A stretch of DNA of 64,000 nt from Candidatus Tectimicrobiota bacterium (GTDB lineage Bacteria > JACPUC01), in assembly GCA_016192455.1 (NCBI GenBank), contig JACPUC010000006.1:199055-263054 (forward strand), given 5' to 3'. Made by a program: the position numbers and the translations under genes. The notes beneath the pieces were generated by a model, which saw only the letters and a program-made list of their open reading frames with translations, searched no databases and was not told the origin of the DNA. Positions 1 through 12,473 of the stretch are shown here, one piece after another; position 1 is the stretch's first letter; the number at the start of each line of letters is the position of its first letter.

Positions 1-2909
<2,909 letters not shown>

Positions 2910-3101
2910 CGCGGCATTCTCTCACCCAGCCATCGCTGCGCCGGCGGCGGCGCCCGATGGGGGGCTTCAACGACCAGGACGCCCTGCAGCGCATCATTGA
3001 CAGTACAACGTCGTGCAGCGCCTCAACGCCCTGGGGGAGCAACGTCCTCTCAAACGCTCTTCCACGCAAAACTCTTGGCAGTACCCTCGGCAGGTCCGTT
3101 C

Positions 3102-3130
3102 TTGTGAGGTGGGGGGTAGCGGGATATAAT
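3102..3130 (+). promoter_or_regulatory. Sigma-70-type promoter upstream of accA
   Basis: TTGTGA (3102-3107), a 17 bp spacer and a perfect TATAAT (3125-3130). It lies in the 2910-3337 spacer, the only gene-free stretch before accA, and predicts a leader of about 200 nt. I see no clear riboswitch or terminator in the rest of this spacer. Confidence 0.7.
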
Positions 3131-3337
3131 AGTCCTCTCACCTGCTCCTGGGGGTTTGTTCCGGCCGGCTGGAGGGAGCGCCGATGGAGTCGCAGCCGAG
3201 GGACTGATATCGTCCGCGGCTGCCGCGCCTAGCTTCCTCGATCGGGGGGAAGCGCGGTGATCCCTGCCGTGGCGCTGGCGTGGAGGGTTGCAAGCGGTTC
3301 CGGGAGCGGGGGGTGAGGGGGAGAGGAGCATGGCGCC

Positions 3338-4294
3338 ATGCACCTGCTCGACTTTGAACGGCCACTGGCGGAGTTAGAAGAAAAGATCGCCACGTTGCGG
3401 GCCTTCCAGGCATCGAACGAGGAGGTCGAGGTCCGGGCGGAGGTCCGCAAGCTCATGAAGCGCTTGCGGCGCCTCCAACGGGACACCTTCGCGAAGCTGA
3501 GCGGCTGGCAGCGGACCCAGGTGGCGCGGCATCCCAACCGTCCCTATGTCCTCGACATCATCGGGGGCCTCTGCGCCGATTTCATCGAGCTCCACGGTGA
3601 TCGCGCCTTTCGCGATGATCCGAGCATCGTCGGGGGCATCGGGCATCTTGACGGTATCCCGGTGCTCATCGTCGGGCAGCAGAAGGGGCGGGATACCAAG
3701 GAGAAGCTGTACCGCAACTTCGGCATGGCGCACCCCGAGGGCTATCGCAAGGCCCTGCGCCTCATGCGCCTGGCGGAGAAGTTTCGCAAGCCGATCCTGA
3801 CGCTCCTCGACACGCCGGGCGCCTACCCCGGCATTGGAGCGGAGGAGCGCGGTCAGTCCACGGCCATTGCGGAGAGCCTCATGGGCATGGCCTCGCTTGG
3901 CGTTCCCATCGTCTGCTGCGTGATCGGGGAGGGCGGCAGCGGTGGGGCCCTGGCGCTGGGGGTTGGGAACCGTGTCCTCATGCTGAGCAATGCGATCTAC
4001 TCCGTCATCAGCCCCGAAGGCTGCGCGGCCATCCTTTGGAATGATGGGAGCCAGGCGCCGAAGGCCGCCGAGGCCTTGAAGCTCACCGCGAGCGATCTCC
4101 TCGAACTTGGGGTCATCGATGAGATCATCAAGGAGCCGCCCGGCGGCGCCCATCGGGACCCCCAACGCACCATCTCCGTCCTTCGCCGCGCCGTGCGGCG
4201 CCACCTCCATGAACTCCTGGCCCTGCCCCCTGAGAAGCTCATCGAACAGCGCTACGAACGATTTCGTCGCATCGGCCAGTTCAGCGAGCGCTGA
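3338..4294 (+). CDS. accA: Acetyl-CoA carboxylase carboxyltransferase subunit alpha
   Basis: Alpha half of the carboxyltransferase that moves the carboxyl group from biotin to acetyl-CoA, giving malonyl-CoA for fatty acid synthesis in the cytoplasm. At 318 residues it matches the usual length (E. coli 319). An N-terminal helical segment ([12 protein letters not shown]) is followed by the crotonase-fold carboxyltransferase domain, with [26 protein letters not shown], the oxyanion-type glycine motif [14 protein letters not shown], and [10 protein letters not shown]. The ATG start sits just after a purine-rich GGGGGAGAGGAG run. accD is not next door, as is common. The promoter at 3102-3130 probably drives it; 250 bp without a clear gene follow before the TPR cluster. 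Confidence 0.97.
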   Translation: MHLLDFERPLAELEEKIATLRAFQASNEEVEVRAEVRKLMKRLRRLQRDTFAKLSGWQRTQVARHPNRPYVLDIIGGLCADFIELHGDRAFRDDPSIVGGIGHLDGIPVLIVGQQKGRDTKEKLYRNFGMAHPEGYRKALRLMRLAEKFRKPILTLLDTPGAYPGIGAEERGQSTAIAESLMGMASLGVPIVCCVIGEGGSGGALALGVGNRVLMLSNAIYSVISPEGCAAILWNDGSQAPKAAEALKLTASDLLELGVIDEIIKEPPGGAHRDPQRTISVLRRAVRRHLHELLALPPEKLIEQRYERFRRIGQFSER

Positions 4295-4548
4295 GGCTCC
4301 CGCGCGGCGGCTGCTGCGGCATGGTCCCAGCCGGCAAGCCGGCGCCGGAACCCGGCGCAAGGCAGAACCGGCCGCCAGTCCCCGTCGATTTCCGTGGCCC
4401 CGCAGGGCGGCGCCTCGGGAGGGGCGCGGCGCCCGAAAGGTGAACTCTCGCCGCCGAGTGCTGTCTAATTGCCAGAGTCTGGCCATACCCCATCGGCCGG
4501 GAGCATGGCGGGTACGAATGTGCCCGGCGTCTGCCGAGCGGAGGTTCG

Positions 4549-6966
4549 ATGGGTGGGGCCTGCGGGAGCTGGCAAGCCGCACCTCACCAACCCCACGGGG
4601 TCGAGCGACACGCAATGCTTGGAGCCGGCACACCACGAGCTGCACGCGAGGCGCCCAAGCGCCGGCCTCCCCGGCGGGCCTGGCGCACCCGCGGGGTGGG
4701 TTGCCCCCTCCTCGTCGCGGCGCTCCTCGTCGGCTTCTTCCTGGGGTTCCCCCCCCTGCCCGCCCGGGGCGACGAGGCGGACACCTACCGGGCGGCGTGG
4801 CGCTCCTTCCGCGAGAAGAACTTCGAGCTGGCCCGGGACCTCGCCGAGGACTACCTCCGGCGCCAGCCCGCGGGACGCTACCGGCAGCAGGCCCTGCAGC
4901 TCCTCGGCGAGACGGCCTTCCTCCAAAAGGACTACACCGCTGCCGCCGCGGCGTTCGCCACGCTTCTGCGGAGCGCGCCGGCCGATGCCTCTCTGGAGCC
5001 GATGCTGGTGCGCCTGCTGCAGAGCGTCGTGCAGGGGAAGCGTTGTGGGAGCGAGCTGACCTCCCTGCAGAGCATGGTGTTCGCGTGGCCCCAGGGGGGC
5101 GCGGCGGCGGCCCGGTACTGGCTGGCCGAGTGTCACCTCCAGGTAGGCGACCTGGCGCGGGCGGCGAGCGAGCTCCGCGACGTCGTGAGCCGCCGCGGCG
5201 CCGAGCATCTGCGCGCCAACGCGCTCCGTACCCTGGCGTGGGTGGAGCAGCGCCTCGCCCACGAGGACGAGTCCATCGGCTACTACACGATGTTCGTCCA
5301 GGAGTTCCCGCGCCATGCCTTCGCGCCGGAGGCGCAGTTCCGCGCGGCGCAGCTCTACTTCCGCACCCAGCGCTACCGTCAGGCGATGGCGCAGTTCCGC
5401 GCCCTGCTCGAGCACCAGGCGGCGCGCGCGTGGCACGCCGAGGCGCGCTACTGGGCGGCGGAAAGCGCCTATGCCCTCGGGGAGTACCGGGAGGCGCGGC
5501 GGCAGTACGCGGCGTACCTGCAGACGTCCCCTCGGGGAGCATATGTGGCGGCGGCGCTCCTAGGACTCGCCTGGGCGGCCTCCAAGATGGCGGACTACGG
5601 CGGCGCCGAACAGCTCTTCCTGCGCTACGCCGAGCGCTTCAGCGGCCGCGGCGAGGCACTTGCCGCGCACTACTACGCCGCGGCGAGCGCGGCGGCCGCC
5701 GGCGCGCCGTCACGGGCCATCCGTCGGCTGGATCAGTTCCTGCTCCTGGCTCCCGGGCATCCCCTGGCCCAGCAGGGGCAGCACCTGTTCTTCCGCCTGG
5801 CGACCCAGCTAGCGGCCTACGACAAGCTCGAGGTCATGCTGGTGCGGCTCGAGGGGGCGTCCGAGAGCGTGACGCGCGCGATGTTCCGCTACCTGGGTGA
5901 CCGCCATGCGGCGCGCGGACGGGTCGCCGCGGCCCGCCGCTGGTGGCAGCGGGCCGGCAGGGAGGAGACGGACCCAGAGGTGCGGCGCGACCTGGCGCTG
6001 AAGGTGGCCCGCAGCCTCGCCGACGAGGGTGCCTACGACGCCGCCCTGCGCGAGGCCGGCGCAGTGGTCGCGGCGGAGCCTCGCCGCGACGCGGGGGCCG
6101 CCGAGCAGGGGCCGCGACTCCTCACGAAGGCCCTCGTGCTGGCCGCCGAACGCGCCTCCCAAGCGGGAGCGCTGGAGCAGGCGCTGCACCTCTACCGCCG
6201 CAGCCTGCGCACCCTGCCGGAGGAGCGTGAGGGGCACGCACCCTGGCGTGCGGCCGTGCGCTTCCAGGTTGCCGTCCTCCTGCAGCGATTGCAGCGCCCC
6301 ACCCAGGCGGAAGCCGTTCTCAAGACTTACCTCGCCGGGGGGGCGGAGAAGTTCGCCGAGGGCGCCAACTTCCTCCTGGTGAGCCTCTACCTCGAGACCG
6401 GCCGCCTGGCGCGGGCGGTGCAGGCGTTCCAGGCGGCGCGGCGCCGCTACCCCTCATCGCACTATAGCCTGCGCCTGCAACGTCGCGCGCCTCAGCTCCT
6501 GGCCGCAATCGGCCAGCCTGACCGCGCCCTGGCCGGCTACCTTGATCAGCGCTTCGAGCGTCCGCATGACACCCTGCCGGCGTTGCGCGCCGCGCAACTG
6601 CTCCTCGAGGTGGGGCGCAGCACCGCCGCCGTCGCCCCGCTGCGCCAGGCGAGCCGCGCCGGCGACGCCGCGATCGCGGCGCCGGCCCTCTACTGGCTCG
6701 CCGAAGCCTACGGCAAGGCGGGGAACGAGCGGGCCGCGCGCAGCGCGCTCTACGAGCTGCTCAAGCGCTTCCCGCAGCGGCGGGAGTGGCGCCAGATCGG
6801 CCTAGCCCGTCTGGGGGCGATCGAGGAACGGCTGGGGAACCTGGCCAAGGCCAAGGCGCTCTACGATGAGCTTGCCGGGCTTCCCGGCGCCCCTGCGATC
6901 CAGGAGGTGGGACGGGAACGCAGTCGCATGCTGCTGAGCCGGCTGACGAGAGGACGGGCGACCTGA
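4549..6966 (+). CDS. Exported TPR-repeat protein, first gene of envelope cluster
   Basis: An 805-residue protein with an N-terminal signal or anchor segment (about residues 50-70, hydrophobic LLVAALLVGFFLGF, then PLPARG), so it probably works in the periplasm. The rest is almost entirely tetratricopeptide-like helical repeats, seen as recurrent patterns such as LLGETAFLQKDYTAAAAAF and ALYWLAEAYGKAGNERAA. The ATG at 4549 is chosen for the GGAGG four bases upstream; an in-frame ATG at 4615 is the alternative. The stop overlaps the next gene's start (TGATG), so the two are translationally coupled. TPR proteins of this kind usually act as scaffolds. The cluster with ExbB/ExbD/TonB suggests a role in an energised envelope complex; the specific function is not recognised. 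Confidence 0.85.
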   Translation: MGGACGSWQAAPHQPHGVERHAMLGAGTPRAAREAPKRRPPRRAWRTRGVGCPLLVAALLVGFFLGFPPLPARGDEADTYRAAWRSFREKNFELARDLAEDYLRRQPAGRYRQQALQLLGETAFLQKDYTAAAAAFATLLRSAPADASLEPMLVRLLQSVVQGKRCGSELTSLQSMVFAWPQGGAAAARYWLAECHLQVGDLARAASELRDVVSRRGAEHLRANALRTLAWVEQRLAHEDESIGYYTMFVQEFPRHAFAPEAQFRAAQLYFRTQRYRQAMAQFRALLEHQAARAWHAEARYWAAESAYALGEYREARRQYAAYLQTSPRGAYVAAALLGLAWAASKMADYGGAEQLFLRYAERFSGRGEALAAHYYAAASAAAAGAPSRAIRRLDQFLLLAPGHPLAQQGQHLFFRLATQLAAYDKLEVMLVRLEGASESVTRAMFRYLGDRHAARGRVAAARRWWQRAGREETDPEVRRDLALKVARSLADEGAYDAALREAGAVVAAEPRRDAGAAEQGPRLLTKALVLAAERASQAGALEQALHLYRRSLRTLPEEREGHAPWRAAVRFQVAVLLQRLQRPTQAEAVLKTYLAGGAEKFAEGANFLLVSLYLETGRLARAVQAFQAARRRYPSSHYSLRLQRRAPQLLAAIGQPDRALAGYLDQRFERPHDTLPALRAAQLLLEVGRSTAAVAPLRQASRAGDAAIAAPALYWLAEAYGKAGNERAARSALYELLKRFPQRREWRQIGLARLGAIEERLGNLAKAKALYDELAGLPGAPAIQEVGRERSRMLLSRLTRGRAT

Positions 6967-9900
6967 TGCCGAGAGTCTTGCAGGACAAGGGATGGATTAC
7001 CTGGCCAGGCGTCGGGGGAGGGAAGCTGCGGTGTCCCGGCGGCCAGGCCGAGGCGCGCCGCGCGCACGAGCTGGCGGCGGCCCGCCGCGCTCGGCCGCAG
7101 GCGCGGGACGAGCTCCCCCTGCGCCGCAGCCGCCGGTTCCTCCTGGGAGTCCTCCTGGGAAGCCTGGGGATCCTGCTGCTGACTCCCCAGTGCCTGAATG
7201 CTCAACCACCGGTAGGCACGCCGGCGCCGCCGCGCCTGGCGGCCCCACCGCCTGCGGCGCCTGGCGCGGCGGGAGGTGCGCCGGCAGGGGACCAGCGGCA
7301 GGTTCCAGCACGTCCCGCGGCGGAGCCGCAGGCGACAACGACGGGCGAGGGCGCGGCGCCCCTGACGCAGGGCGACAAGCCGCCGATCTCGCTGCCGGAA
7401 GTGGTCGTGGTCGGGGAAGACCTGGCGATCCTGCGCACCGCCGGCGAGAAGGTGCTGCCGGAGCCGGTCACCCTCGGCGTCAAGGAGACGCCTCCCCAGG
7501 CGAGGGAAAAAATCGATCCCTCAACCCTGCCGCTGGGCGAGAAGACCGCCCCGGAGGTCGGCCAGCCGAGCGGCTGCTTCGGAAACCCGGTGACGGGCTC
7601 GATCAGCCGCGCCTTTCTGGGCGACGAGGGGGAGTACAAGACCGGCCTCTTCTACTTCCAGGCGCGCGACTACGCCACCGCCGAGGCGTCGTTCCGGACG
7701 CTCCTGCGCGAGCACCCGAAGAGCGAGTACCTGGGGCCGGCGCACTTCTGGCTGGGGGAGATCGCCTACCGCCGCAATGAGTACGACGTCGCCCTCGCCT
7801 CCTATCGCGACGTGATTGAGCGTTTCCCCACCCACCAGTTCCGCGCCTGGGCCTCCTTCTCCGCCGCCTGGATCCTGATGAGCCGCGGCGCTTACGGCGA
7901 GGCGCAGGGGCTGCTCGAGGCGCTGCAACGCGAGGCGCCGAACCATCCCCTCGCCGAGGCGGTGCACTTCCTCCTCGCCGAGACGAGTTTCTACCTGAAA
8001 GACTTCGAGCGCGCCGCCCAGGAGTACGCGCAGGTCCTCAGGGTTGCGCCGGGCGGGCGCTTCGCCGAGCGGGGGCTGCTCTGGTTGGCGGAGAGCTCCT
8101 ACCAGGCGGGGAGCTACGAGGCCGCCGTCACGAGTTTCGCCGCGTACCTGCGCACGTACCCCCAGGGGGCCTATCGCCTGCAGGCGCTCTATGGCTACGG
8201 CTGGAGCGCCGAGAAGAGCCGACGCTCGGAGGAGGCGGTGCGGGCGTTCACCGAGCTCCTCGCCCAGGGCGGGGATGCCGTCTACAACGACTCCGCGCTC
8301 TATGGCATCCTGCTGGCCGACCTCCAGCTTGAGCGCAGCGACGAGGCGGGGCGAGTCCTGGCGGAGCTCCGGCAGCGTTACCCCGGCAGCCGCTGGGGCG
8401 CCAATGGCGGGGTGCACCTTGGCCTGCACCACTTCAACCGGCGGCAGTACGTGCCGGCCTGGCGAGCCTTCCAGGAGGTGGTGCGGCGCTACCCCGGCAC
8501 CGACCTTGCCGACCTCGCCGCCTACCTGGCGGGCGAGAGCCTCTACCGACGCGCCGAGTACACGAAAGCCGCGGCCTACCTCATGGCGGCCCGCCAGCAG
8601 ACGCCCGCGACGCGCTTCGCGGAGAACCTCAGCTTCAGCCTTGCCCTCGCCACCTATCGGCTCGGCGAGTATGGTCCCGCGGCCGCCGAGCTGCGCCGCT
8701 TCCTGGCGGGGTTCCGCGGCAGCCGCCTCGCCGACGAGGCGCAGTTCATGCTGGGCGAATCGCTCTACCGGAAGAAGCAGTTCGCGGCTGCGGCCACCGC
8801 CTTCCGCGCCGTGCCGGTGGGCAGCGAGCGCTACCAGGCGGCGCGCCACGGGATCGCTTGGGCGCTCTATCGCCAGGACGCCTGGCGCGAGGCGGCGGCG
8901 GTCTTCCTGGCTTACGCGGCCTCGGTGACCGACGAGCGCCAGCGCTCCGAGGCGCTCTTCCGCGCCGCGGAGTGCCTCATCAACGCCAGGAGGTATGACC
9001 GCGGCGTCGAGCTCTACCTCGCCATCATGGCGCGCTCCCCCCTGGCGCCCATCCACCAGGAGGCCAGGTTCCAGCTTGGGCAGACCTACGTTCGGCGCGG
9101 CCTCCCTGAGCCGGCGGCGCGGCACTTCCGCGTCCTGCGTGAGACGGCGAGCCCCCTGGCCCCCGAGGCCGCCTACCTCTATGGCATGACCTTCTTCAGC
9201 CGCGGCGATTTCGCGGCGGCGCGGCGGGAGTTCTACACCGTCTGGCGTCGCTTCTCCGGCCAGCCGGCAGCCTTGAAAGCCCTCCTGCGCATGGGAGACG
9301 CCTACTACAACGAGCGCCAGTACGGCAATGCGATCACCACCTACGAGAACGTCCTGGCCAAGGGGGGCCCCCGGGAGATCGCCGCCGATGCCCACTACAG
9401 CATCGTTCAGAGCTACTACCAGCTCAAGAACTACGCGCGCTTCCTCGACTACGGCGAGGCGTTCGTGCGCACCTTCCGTTCCAACCCCCGCGGCGTCACC
9501 CTGCAGTTTCAGATGGCCGGGCACCGTGCGGCGACGGGGGACTATGACGCGGCGGCCCGGGCATTCAGCGACATCGTGCAGAAGTTCAGCGACAACGACC
9601 TGGCGGATGACGCGCAGTTCCGGCTCGCCGAGGTGGAGGTGCAGCGCGGCAGGACCGCCGCCGCATTGATCGCCTACGACGCGCTCCTGGCACGCTTCCC
9701 CGACAGCCCCCTGCGTCAGGATGGGCGCCTGGGGAAAGCCCGCCTCTTGCGTCAGACCGGCATGTCGGCGCAAGCCGCGACGCAGCTCCGGGATCTCCTC
9801 AAGGAGGCGCCCCGCGGCCCCTTGGCGCCGGAGGCCCTCTCCCTCCTCGGCGACACGCTCGTGGGGCTTGGCCAGGCCGGCGAGGCGCGCCAGGCGTTCA

Positions 9901-10334
9901 CCGGCTTTCTCACCGACCACCCGCAGGATGCGGCGCGCCACCGCGTCCACCTCGCCTTCGGCAAGCTCCTCGTGGCGGGCGGCGAGCGGCGGCAGGCGCA
10001 GTCGCATTTCCGGGCGGCCACGGAGAGCCCCGAGGCGTCCCTGGCGGCGGAGGCCCACTATCGCCTCGGCGAGACTCTGGCTGAGCAAGGGGAGCTGGAG
10101 CGGGCGGCCGTCGAGCTCCTGAAGGTTGCCTACCTCTACCCGAAAGTGCGAAACTGGAGTGATCAGGCGCTCCTCCTCGCGGCCGCGGCCTACGAGGAGC
10201 TCAATCAAACGGCGAAGGCGACGGCGGTGTACCGGAAGCTCGTCAACGAATCGCAGGATGAGGCCCGTGTGCGGGTGGCGCGCGAGAAGCTCGCCTCGAT
10301 GCACACCACGATCAAGCTCAAGCGCAAGCGCTGA
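6966..10334 (+). CDS. Large membrane-anchored or exported TPR protein
   Basis: A 1,122-residue protein. About 55 mostly basic residues precede a hydrophobic segment (LLGVLLGSLGILLL, about residues 60-75); then comes a Pro/Ala-rich linker, and from about residue 210 to the end roughly 20-25 TPR-like units with the YbgF/BamD-type pattern (YKTGLFYFQARDYATAEASF and similar). It ends in a basic tail (KLKRKR). The start overlaps the stop of the upstream TPR gene (TGATG), and the ExbB/TolQ gene follows 56 bp later. Probably a periplasmic scaffold for the Tol/Ton-like motor encoded downstream; Tol-Pal systems include a smaller TPR protein, CpoB/YbgF, but this one is several times longer. The long cytosolic N-tail is odd and the true start could be different. 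Confidence 0.85.
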   Translation: MPRVLQDKGWITWPGVGGGKLRCPGGQAEARRAHELAAARRARPQARDELPLRRSRRFLLGVLLGSLGILLLTPQCLNAQPPVGTPAPPRLAAPPPAAPGAAGGAPAGDQRQVPARPAAEPQATTTGEGAAPLTQGDKPPISLPEVVVVGEDLAILRTAGEKVLPEPVTLGVKETPPQAREKIDPSTLPLGEKTAPEVGQPSGCFGNPVTGSISRAFLGDEGEYKTGLFYFQARDYATAEASFRTLLREHPKSEYLGPAHFWLGEIAYRRNEYDVALASYRDVIERFPTHQFRAWASFSAAWILMSRGAYGEAQGLLEALQREAPNHPLAEAVHFLLAETSFYLKDFERAAQEYAQVLRVAPGGRFAERGLLWLAESSYQAGSYEAAVTSFAAYLRTYPQGAYRLQALYGYGWSAEKSRRSEEAVRAFTELLAQGGDAVYNDSALYGILLADLQLERSDEAGRVLAELRQRYPGSRWGANGGVHLGLHHFNRRQYVPAWRAFQEVVRRYPGTDLADLAAYLAGESLYRRAEYTKAAAYLMAARQQTPATRFAENLSFSLALATYRLGEYGPAAAELRRFLAGFRGSRLADEAQFMLGESLYRKKQFAAAATAFRAVPVGSERYQAARHGIAWALYRQDAWREAAAVFLAYAASVTDERQRSEALFRAAECLINARRYDRGVELYLAIMARSPLAPIHQEARFQLGQTYVRRGLPEPAARHFRVLRETASPLAPEAAYLYGMTFFSRGDFAAARREFYTVWRRFSGQPAALKALLRMGDAYYNERQYGNAITTYENVLAKGGPREIAADAHYSIVQSYYQLKNYARFLDYGEAFVRTFRSNPRGVTLQFQMAGHRAATGDYDAAARAFSDIVQKFSDNDLADDAQFRLAEVEVQRGRTAAALIAYDALLARFPDSPLRQDGRLGKARLLRQTGMSAQAATQLRDLLKEAPRGPLAPEALSLLGDTLVGLGQAGEARQAFTGFLTDHPQDAARHRVHLAFGKLLVAGGERRQAQSHFRAATESPEASLAAEAHYRLGETLAEQGELERAAVELLKVAYLYPKVRNWSDQALLLAAAAYEELNQTAKATAVYRKLVNESQDEARVRVAREKLASMHTTIKLKRKR

Positions 10335-10390
10335 GGCCGAAACCGGCCGGGCCGCGCCCTGCTGGTTGCGGCAGCGCTGCTGAAGCAGGG

Positions 10391-11002
10391 GTGGAGACGG
10401 TTGTGATTGAGATGCTCACCAAGGGCGGCATCCTGATGGTGCCGATCAGCTTCTGCTCGGTGCTGGCCCTAGGGATCGTGCTGGAGCGCCTGTTTAACCT
10501 CCGCCACCGGCGCATCGTGCGGATGGATATCCTGCAGCGCGTCGAGGACCTGCTGCGCGATAAGAAGATCCATGAGGCCACCACCCTCTGCAAGCGGTAC
10601 CAGTCAGCCATGACGCGCATCCTCTACGCCGCCATCCTGAACCACGATCTCGAGAAGCCGGAGATCAAGGAGATCATCGAGGACGCGGGACGCCAGGAGG
10701 TGCCGAGCCTGGAACGCTACCTGAGCATCCTGGGGACGATCGCCAACATCTCTCCTTTGCTCGGTCTTCTCGGCACCGTCTTCGGCATCATGAGGGTCTT
10801 CCTGGTGATCACCTCGCAGGGGGTGGGGCATCCGCAAGCCATGGCGGGCGGCATCTCCGAGGCCCTCATCACCACCGCCGCCGGCCTGTCCGTGGCGATC
10901 CCCGCCCTCGTCTTCCATAGCTACTTCATGAACAAGGCGAACCTCCTCGTCCTGGAGATGGAGAAGAACGCCCTGAAGATGCTCAACATCCTGAAACGCT
11001 GA
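10391..11002 (+). CDS. MotA/TolQ/ExbB-family proton channel protein
   Basis: A 203-residue inner-membrane protein of the TolQ/ExbB family, which with ExbD/TolR forms a proton-conducting motor that energises a TonB or TolA partner. Three hydrophobic segments are visible: the N-terminal ILMVPISFCSVLALGIVLE, then the pair around LGTIANISPLLGLLGTVFGIM and ITTAAGLSVAIPALVFHSYF, which is the diagnostic family region. The GTG start at 10391 follows a GCAGGGG run. ExbD/TolR and TonB-like genes follow in the same direction, so this is the standard motor triplet. Sequence alone does not decide between the TolQ and ExbB subfamilies. Confidence 0.93.
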   Translation: METVVIEMLTKGGILMVPISFCSVLALGIVLERLFNLRHRRIVRMDILQRVEDLLRDKKIHEATTLCKRYQSAMTRILYAAILNHDLEKPEIKEIIEDAGRQEVPSLERYLSILGTIANISPLLGLLGTVFGIMRVFLVITSQGVGHPQAMAGGISEALITTAAGLSVAIPALVFHSYFMNKANLLVLEMEKNALKMLNILKR

Positions 11003-11053
11003 GGCGCGCCGCGCTGCGTCGCCGCGCAGGGCGGCGAGGGGACCCACTTCCGC

Positions 11054-11464
11054 ATGCAATTTCGCGCTCGACAACCGACCTCGCCAAGCGTCAACGTCAT
11101 CTCGCTCATCGACGTGGTGCTGATGCTGCTGATCTTTTTCATGCTCTCCACGACGTTCGTCGCGCAACCGGGCATCACGGTGAACCTGCCGAAGGCGGAG
11201 AGTCAGGCCTCCACCGGCAGCCAGGATATTATCGTGGCGGTCACCGCGGGCGGCGACCTCTACGTCAATGAGCAACGTGTGACCCTGGAGACCCTGGCGG
11301 AGCATTTGCGGCGCCTGCTTGCCGAGAAGCCGGCGTCGGTGGTCATCGTGAAGGCTGATGAGACGATCCGCCACGGCCTCGTGGTCACCATCATGGATGT
11401 CGCCAAGCAGCGCGGCGCCCAACGTCTTGCGATTGCAACGCGACCGCGCGACACCGCGCCCTGA
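11054..11464 (+). CDS. ExbD/TolR-family biopolymer transport protein
   Basis: A 136-residue protein with a short cytosolic N-terminus, one transmembrane helix (about residues 15-34, VISLIDVVLMLLIFFML) and a periplasmic domain ending IATRPRD. Asp20 within the helix corresponds to the essential proton-carrying aspartate of ExbD/TolR. The length is typical. It lies 51 bp after the TolQ/ExbB gene and 16 bp before the TonB-like gene, as expected for one operon and one complex. No N-terminal extension or odd insertion is seen. Confidence 0.93.
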   Translation: MQFRARQPTSPSVNVISLIDVVLMLLIFFMLSTTFVAQPGITVNLPKAESQASTGSQDIIVAVTAGGDLYVNEQRVTLETLAEHLRRLLAEKPASVVIVKADETIRHGLVVTIMDVAKQRGAQRLAIATRPRDTAP

Positions 11465-11480
11465 ACGTGGCGGGCCGACG

Positions 11481-12386
11481 ATGGGTGATCGGGTCCTCAG
11501 TCTCGCCCTCTTCCTCTCTCTCCTCCTCCACCTGCTGCTTGTCGTGGCGCCGCTGCCCGTCGACTGGGGACGCGACGTGCACGCCTCGCGCATCGACGTG
11601 GAGTTGCGGGAGCTTCCGCCCCCCGAACCGCCGGCCAAGCCTGCGCCGCTTGCCGAGATTCTGCCGCAGCTTCCGCCTTCCGAGCCCGCCGAGGTGAAAC
11701 CAGCCCCACCCTCGCCGGACACCTCCCAGATCGGCCGCGCTCCGCGGCCGGCGCCACTCCCAGCCGCGCAGCTCACCCCCTGGGCGGAGCGGGCCAAGGA
11801 GCTGAGCTTCGGGCCGCGCATCCTGCAGCCGTCGGTCAGGCTCGACCTGCCCACGAGCGCCATTGACGCCGCCGACCTCTTCAGGGAGGAGGCGCGGGCA
11901 GCCGCGGCGAGCACGAAGCAGGAGCTCGAACGCCTGCTGCAGACCCTCCAGCCTTCAGGGGTGTTGGAGGGAACGAAGCTGACGGCGCGCTTGACCATCA
12001 AGGAGATGGAGCGGCCGCCCCTGCCGACTGACGAGCAGATCGGCTTTCCCCTGCAGCCGCAGCCTCCGAGCGAGGCGGTCGCCGAACCGCTCCCCGTGCC
12101 GCTGGCGGCCATGGAGAACATCAAGGGGCCGGCCAGCAAACGCTACGTGGTCAGCAAGCCGGGCAAACCCCCGCGGGTGCAACTGGAGGCTTCCTCGAGT
12201 GTCGAGCTGAAGTTCTGGGTGAGGGCGGATGGGACGGTCGAGCGGGTCGTGCCGCTGAAGCGCGGGGCAACCGCGCTCGAGGAAGCGGGGATGAACTACT
12301 TCCGCCAGTGGCGATTCAATCCGCTCGCCAACGGGGAAGAGGAGCCGCAGTGGGGGATCATTACGATCCGCTATGAGCTGCAGTAG
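11481..12386 (+). CDS. TonB-like energy-transducing protein
   Basis: A 301-residue protein with the TonB/TolA layout: an N-terminal anchor (VLSLALFLSLLLHLLLVV, residues about 5-22), a long Pro/Glu/Ala/Lys-rich spacer that could span the periplasm (PPPEPPAKPAPLAEILPQLP and similar), and a compact C-terminal domain. The C-terminus (ELKFWVRADGTVERVVPLKR, then YFRQWRFNPL) matches the TonB C-terminal fold, which contacts outer-membrane partners. I chose ATG 11481 because the hydrophobic anchor starts directly after it; the frame is open further upstream but overlaps exbD. This is the last gene of the TPR-TPR-ExbB-ExbD-TonB block. No TonB-dependent receptor lies in the window, so the target is unknown. 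Confidence 0.85.
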   Translation: MGDRVLSLALFLSLLLHLLLVVAPLPVDWGRDVHASRIDVELRELPPPEPPAKPAPLAEILPQLPPSEPAEVKPAPPSPDTSQIGRAPRPAPLPAAQLTPWAERAKELSFGPRILQPSVRLDLPTSAIDAADLFREEARAAAASTKQELERLLQTLQPSGVLEGTKLTARLTIKEMERPPLPTDEQIGFPLQPQPPSEAVAEPLPVPLAAMENIKGPASKRYVVSKPGKPPRVQLEASSSVELKFWVRADGTVERVVPLKRGATALEEAGMNYFRQWRFNPLANGEEEPQWGIITIRYELQ

Positions 12387-12473
12387 CTTCCGCCGCCGGC
12401 TGCTTCTGGAGGAGGGCCGTCGGCCGTCTCCCGGCCGCGGCGCCGGAGCGGGGCGGCTGCCGCCGGAGGCCGG

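Noticed and set aside
3374-5542. Very long minus-strand open frame (722 codons) opposite accA and the first TPR gene
   Set aside because: Antisense shadow of real genes in high-GC DNA: Arg/Pro/Ala-rich, no domain, no ribosome site. The same applies to 1947-2783, 7521-10304, 10604-12139, 14120-16351, 17236-19443, 38648-40192, 40078-42129, 42000-43634 and 57122-58456 on the minus strand.
4107-5900. Plus-strand 597-codon open frame over accA and TPR gene
   Set aside because: Wrong-frame shadow; residue composition is Arg/Gly/Pro-rich and it crosses the boundary of two well-supported genes.
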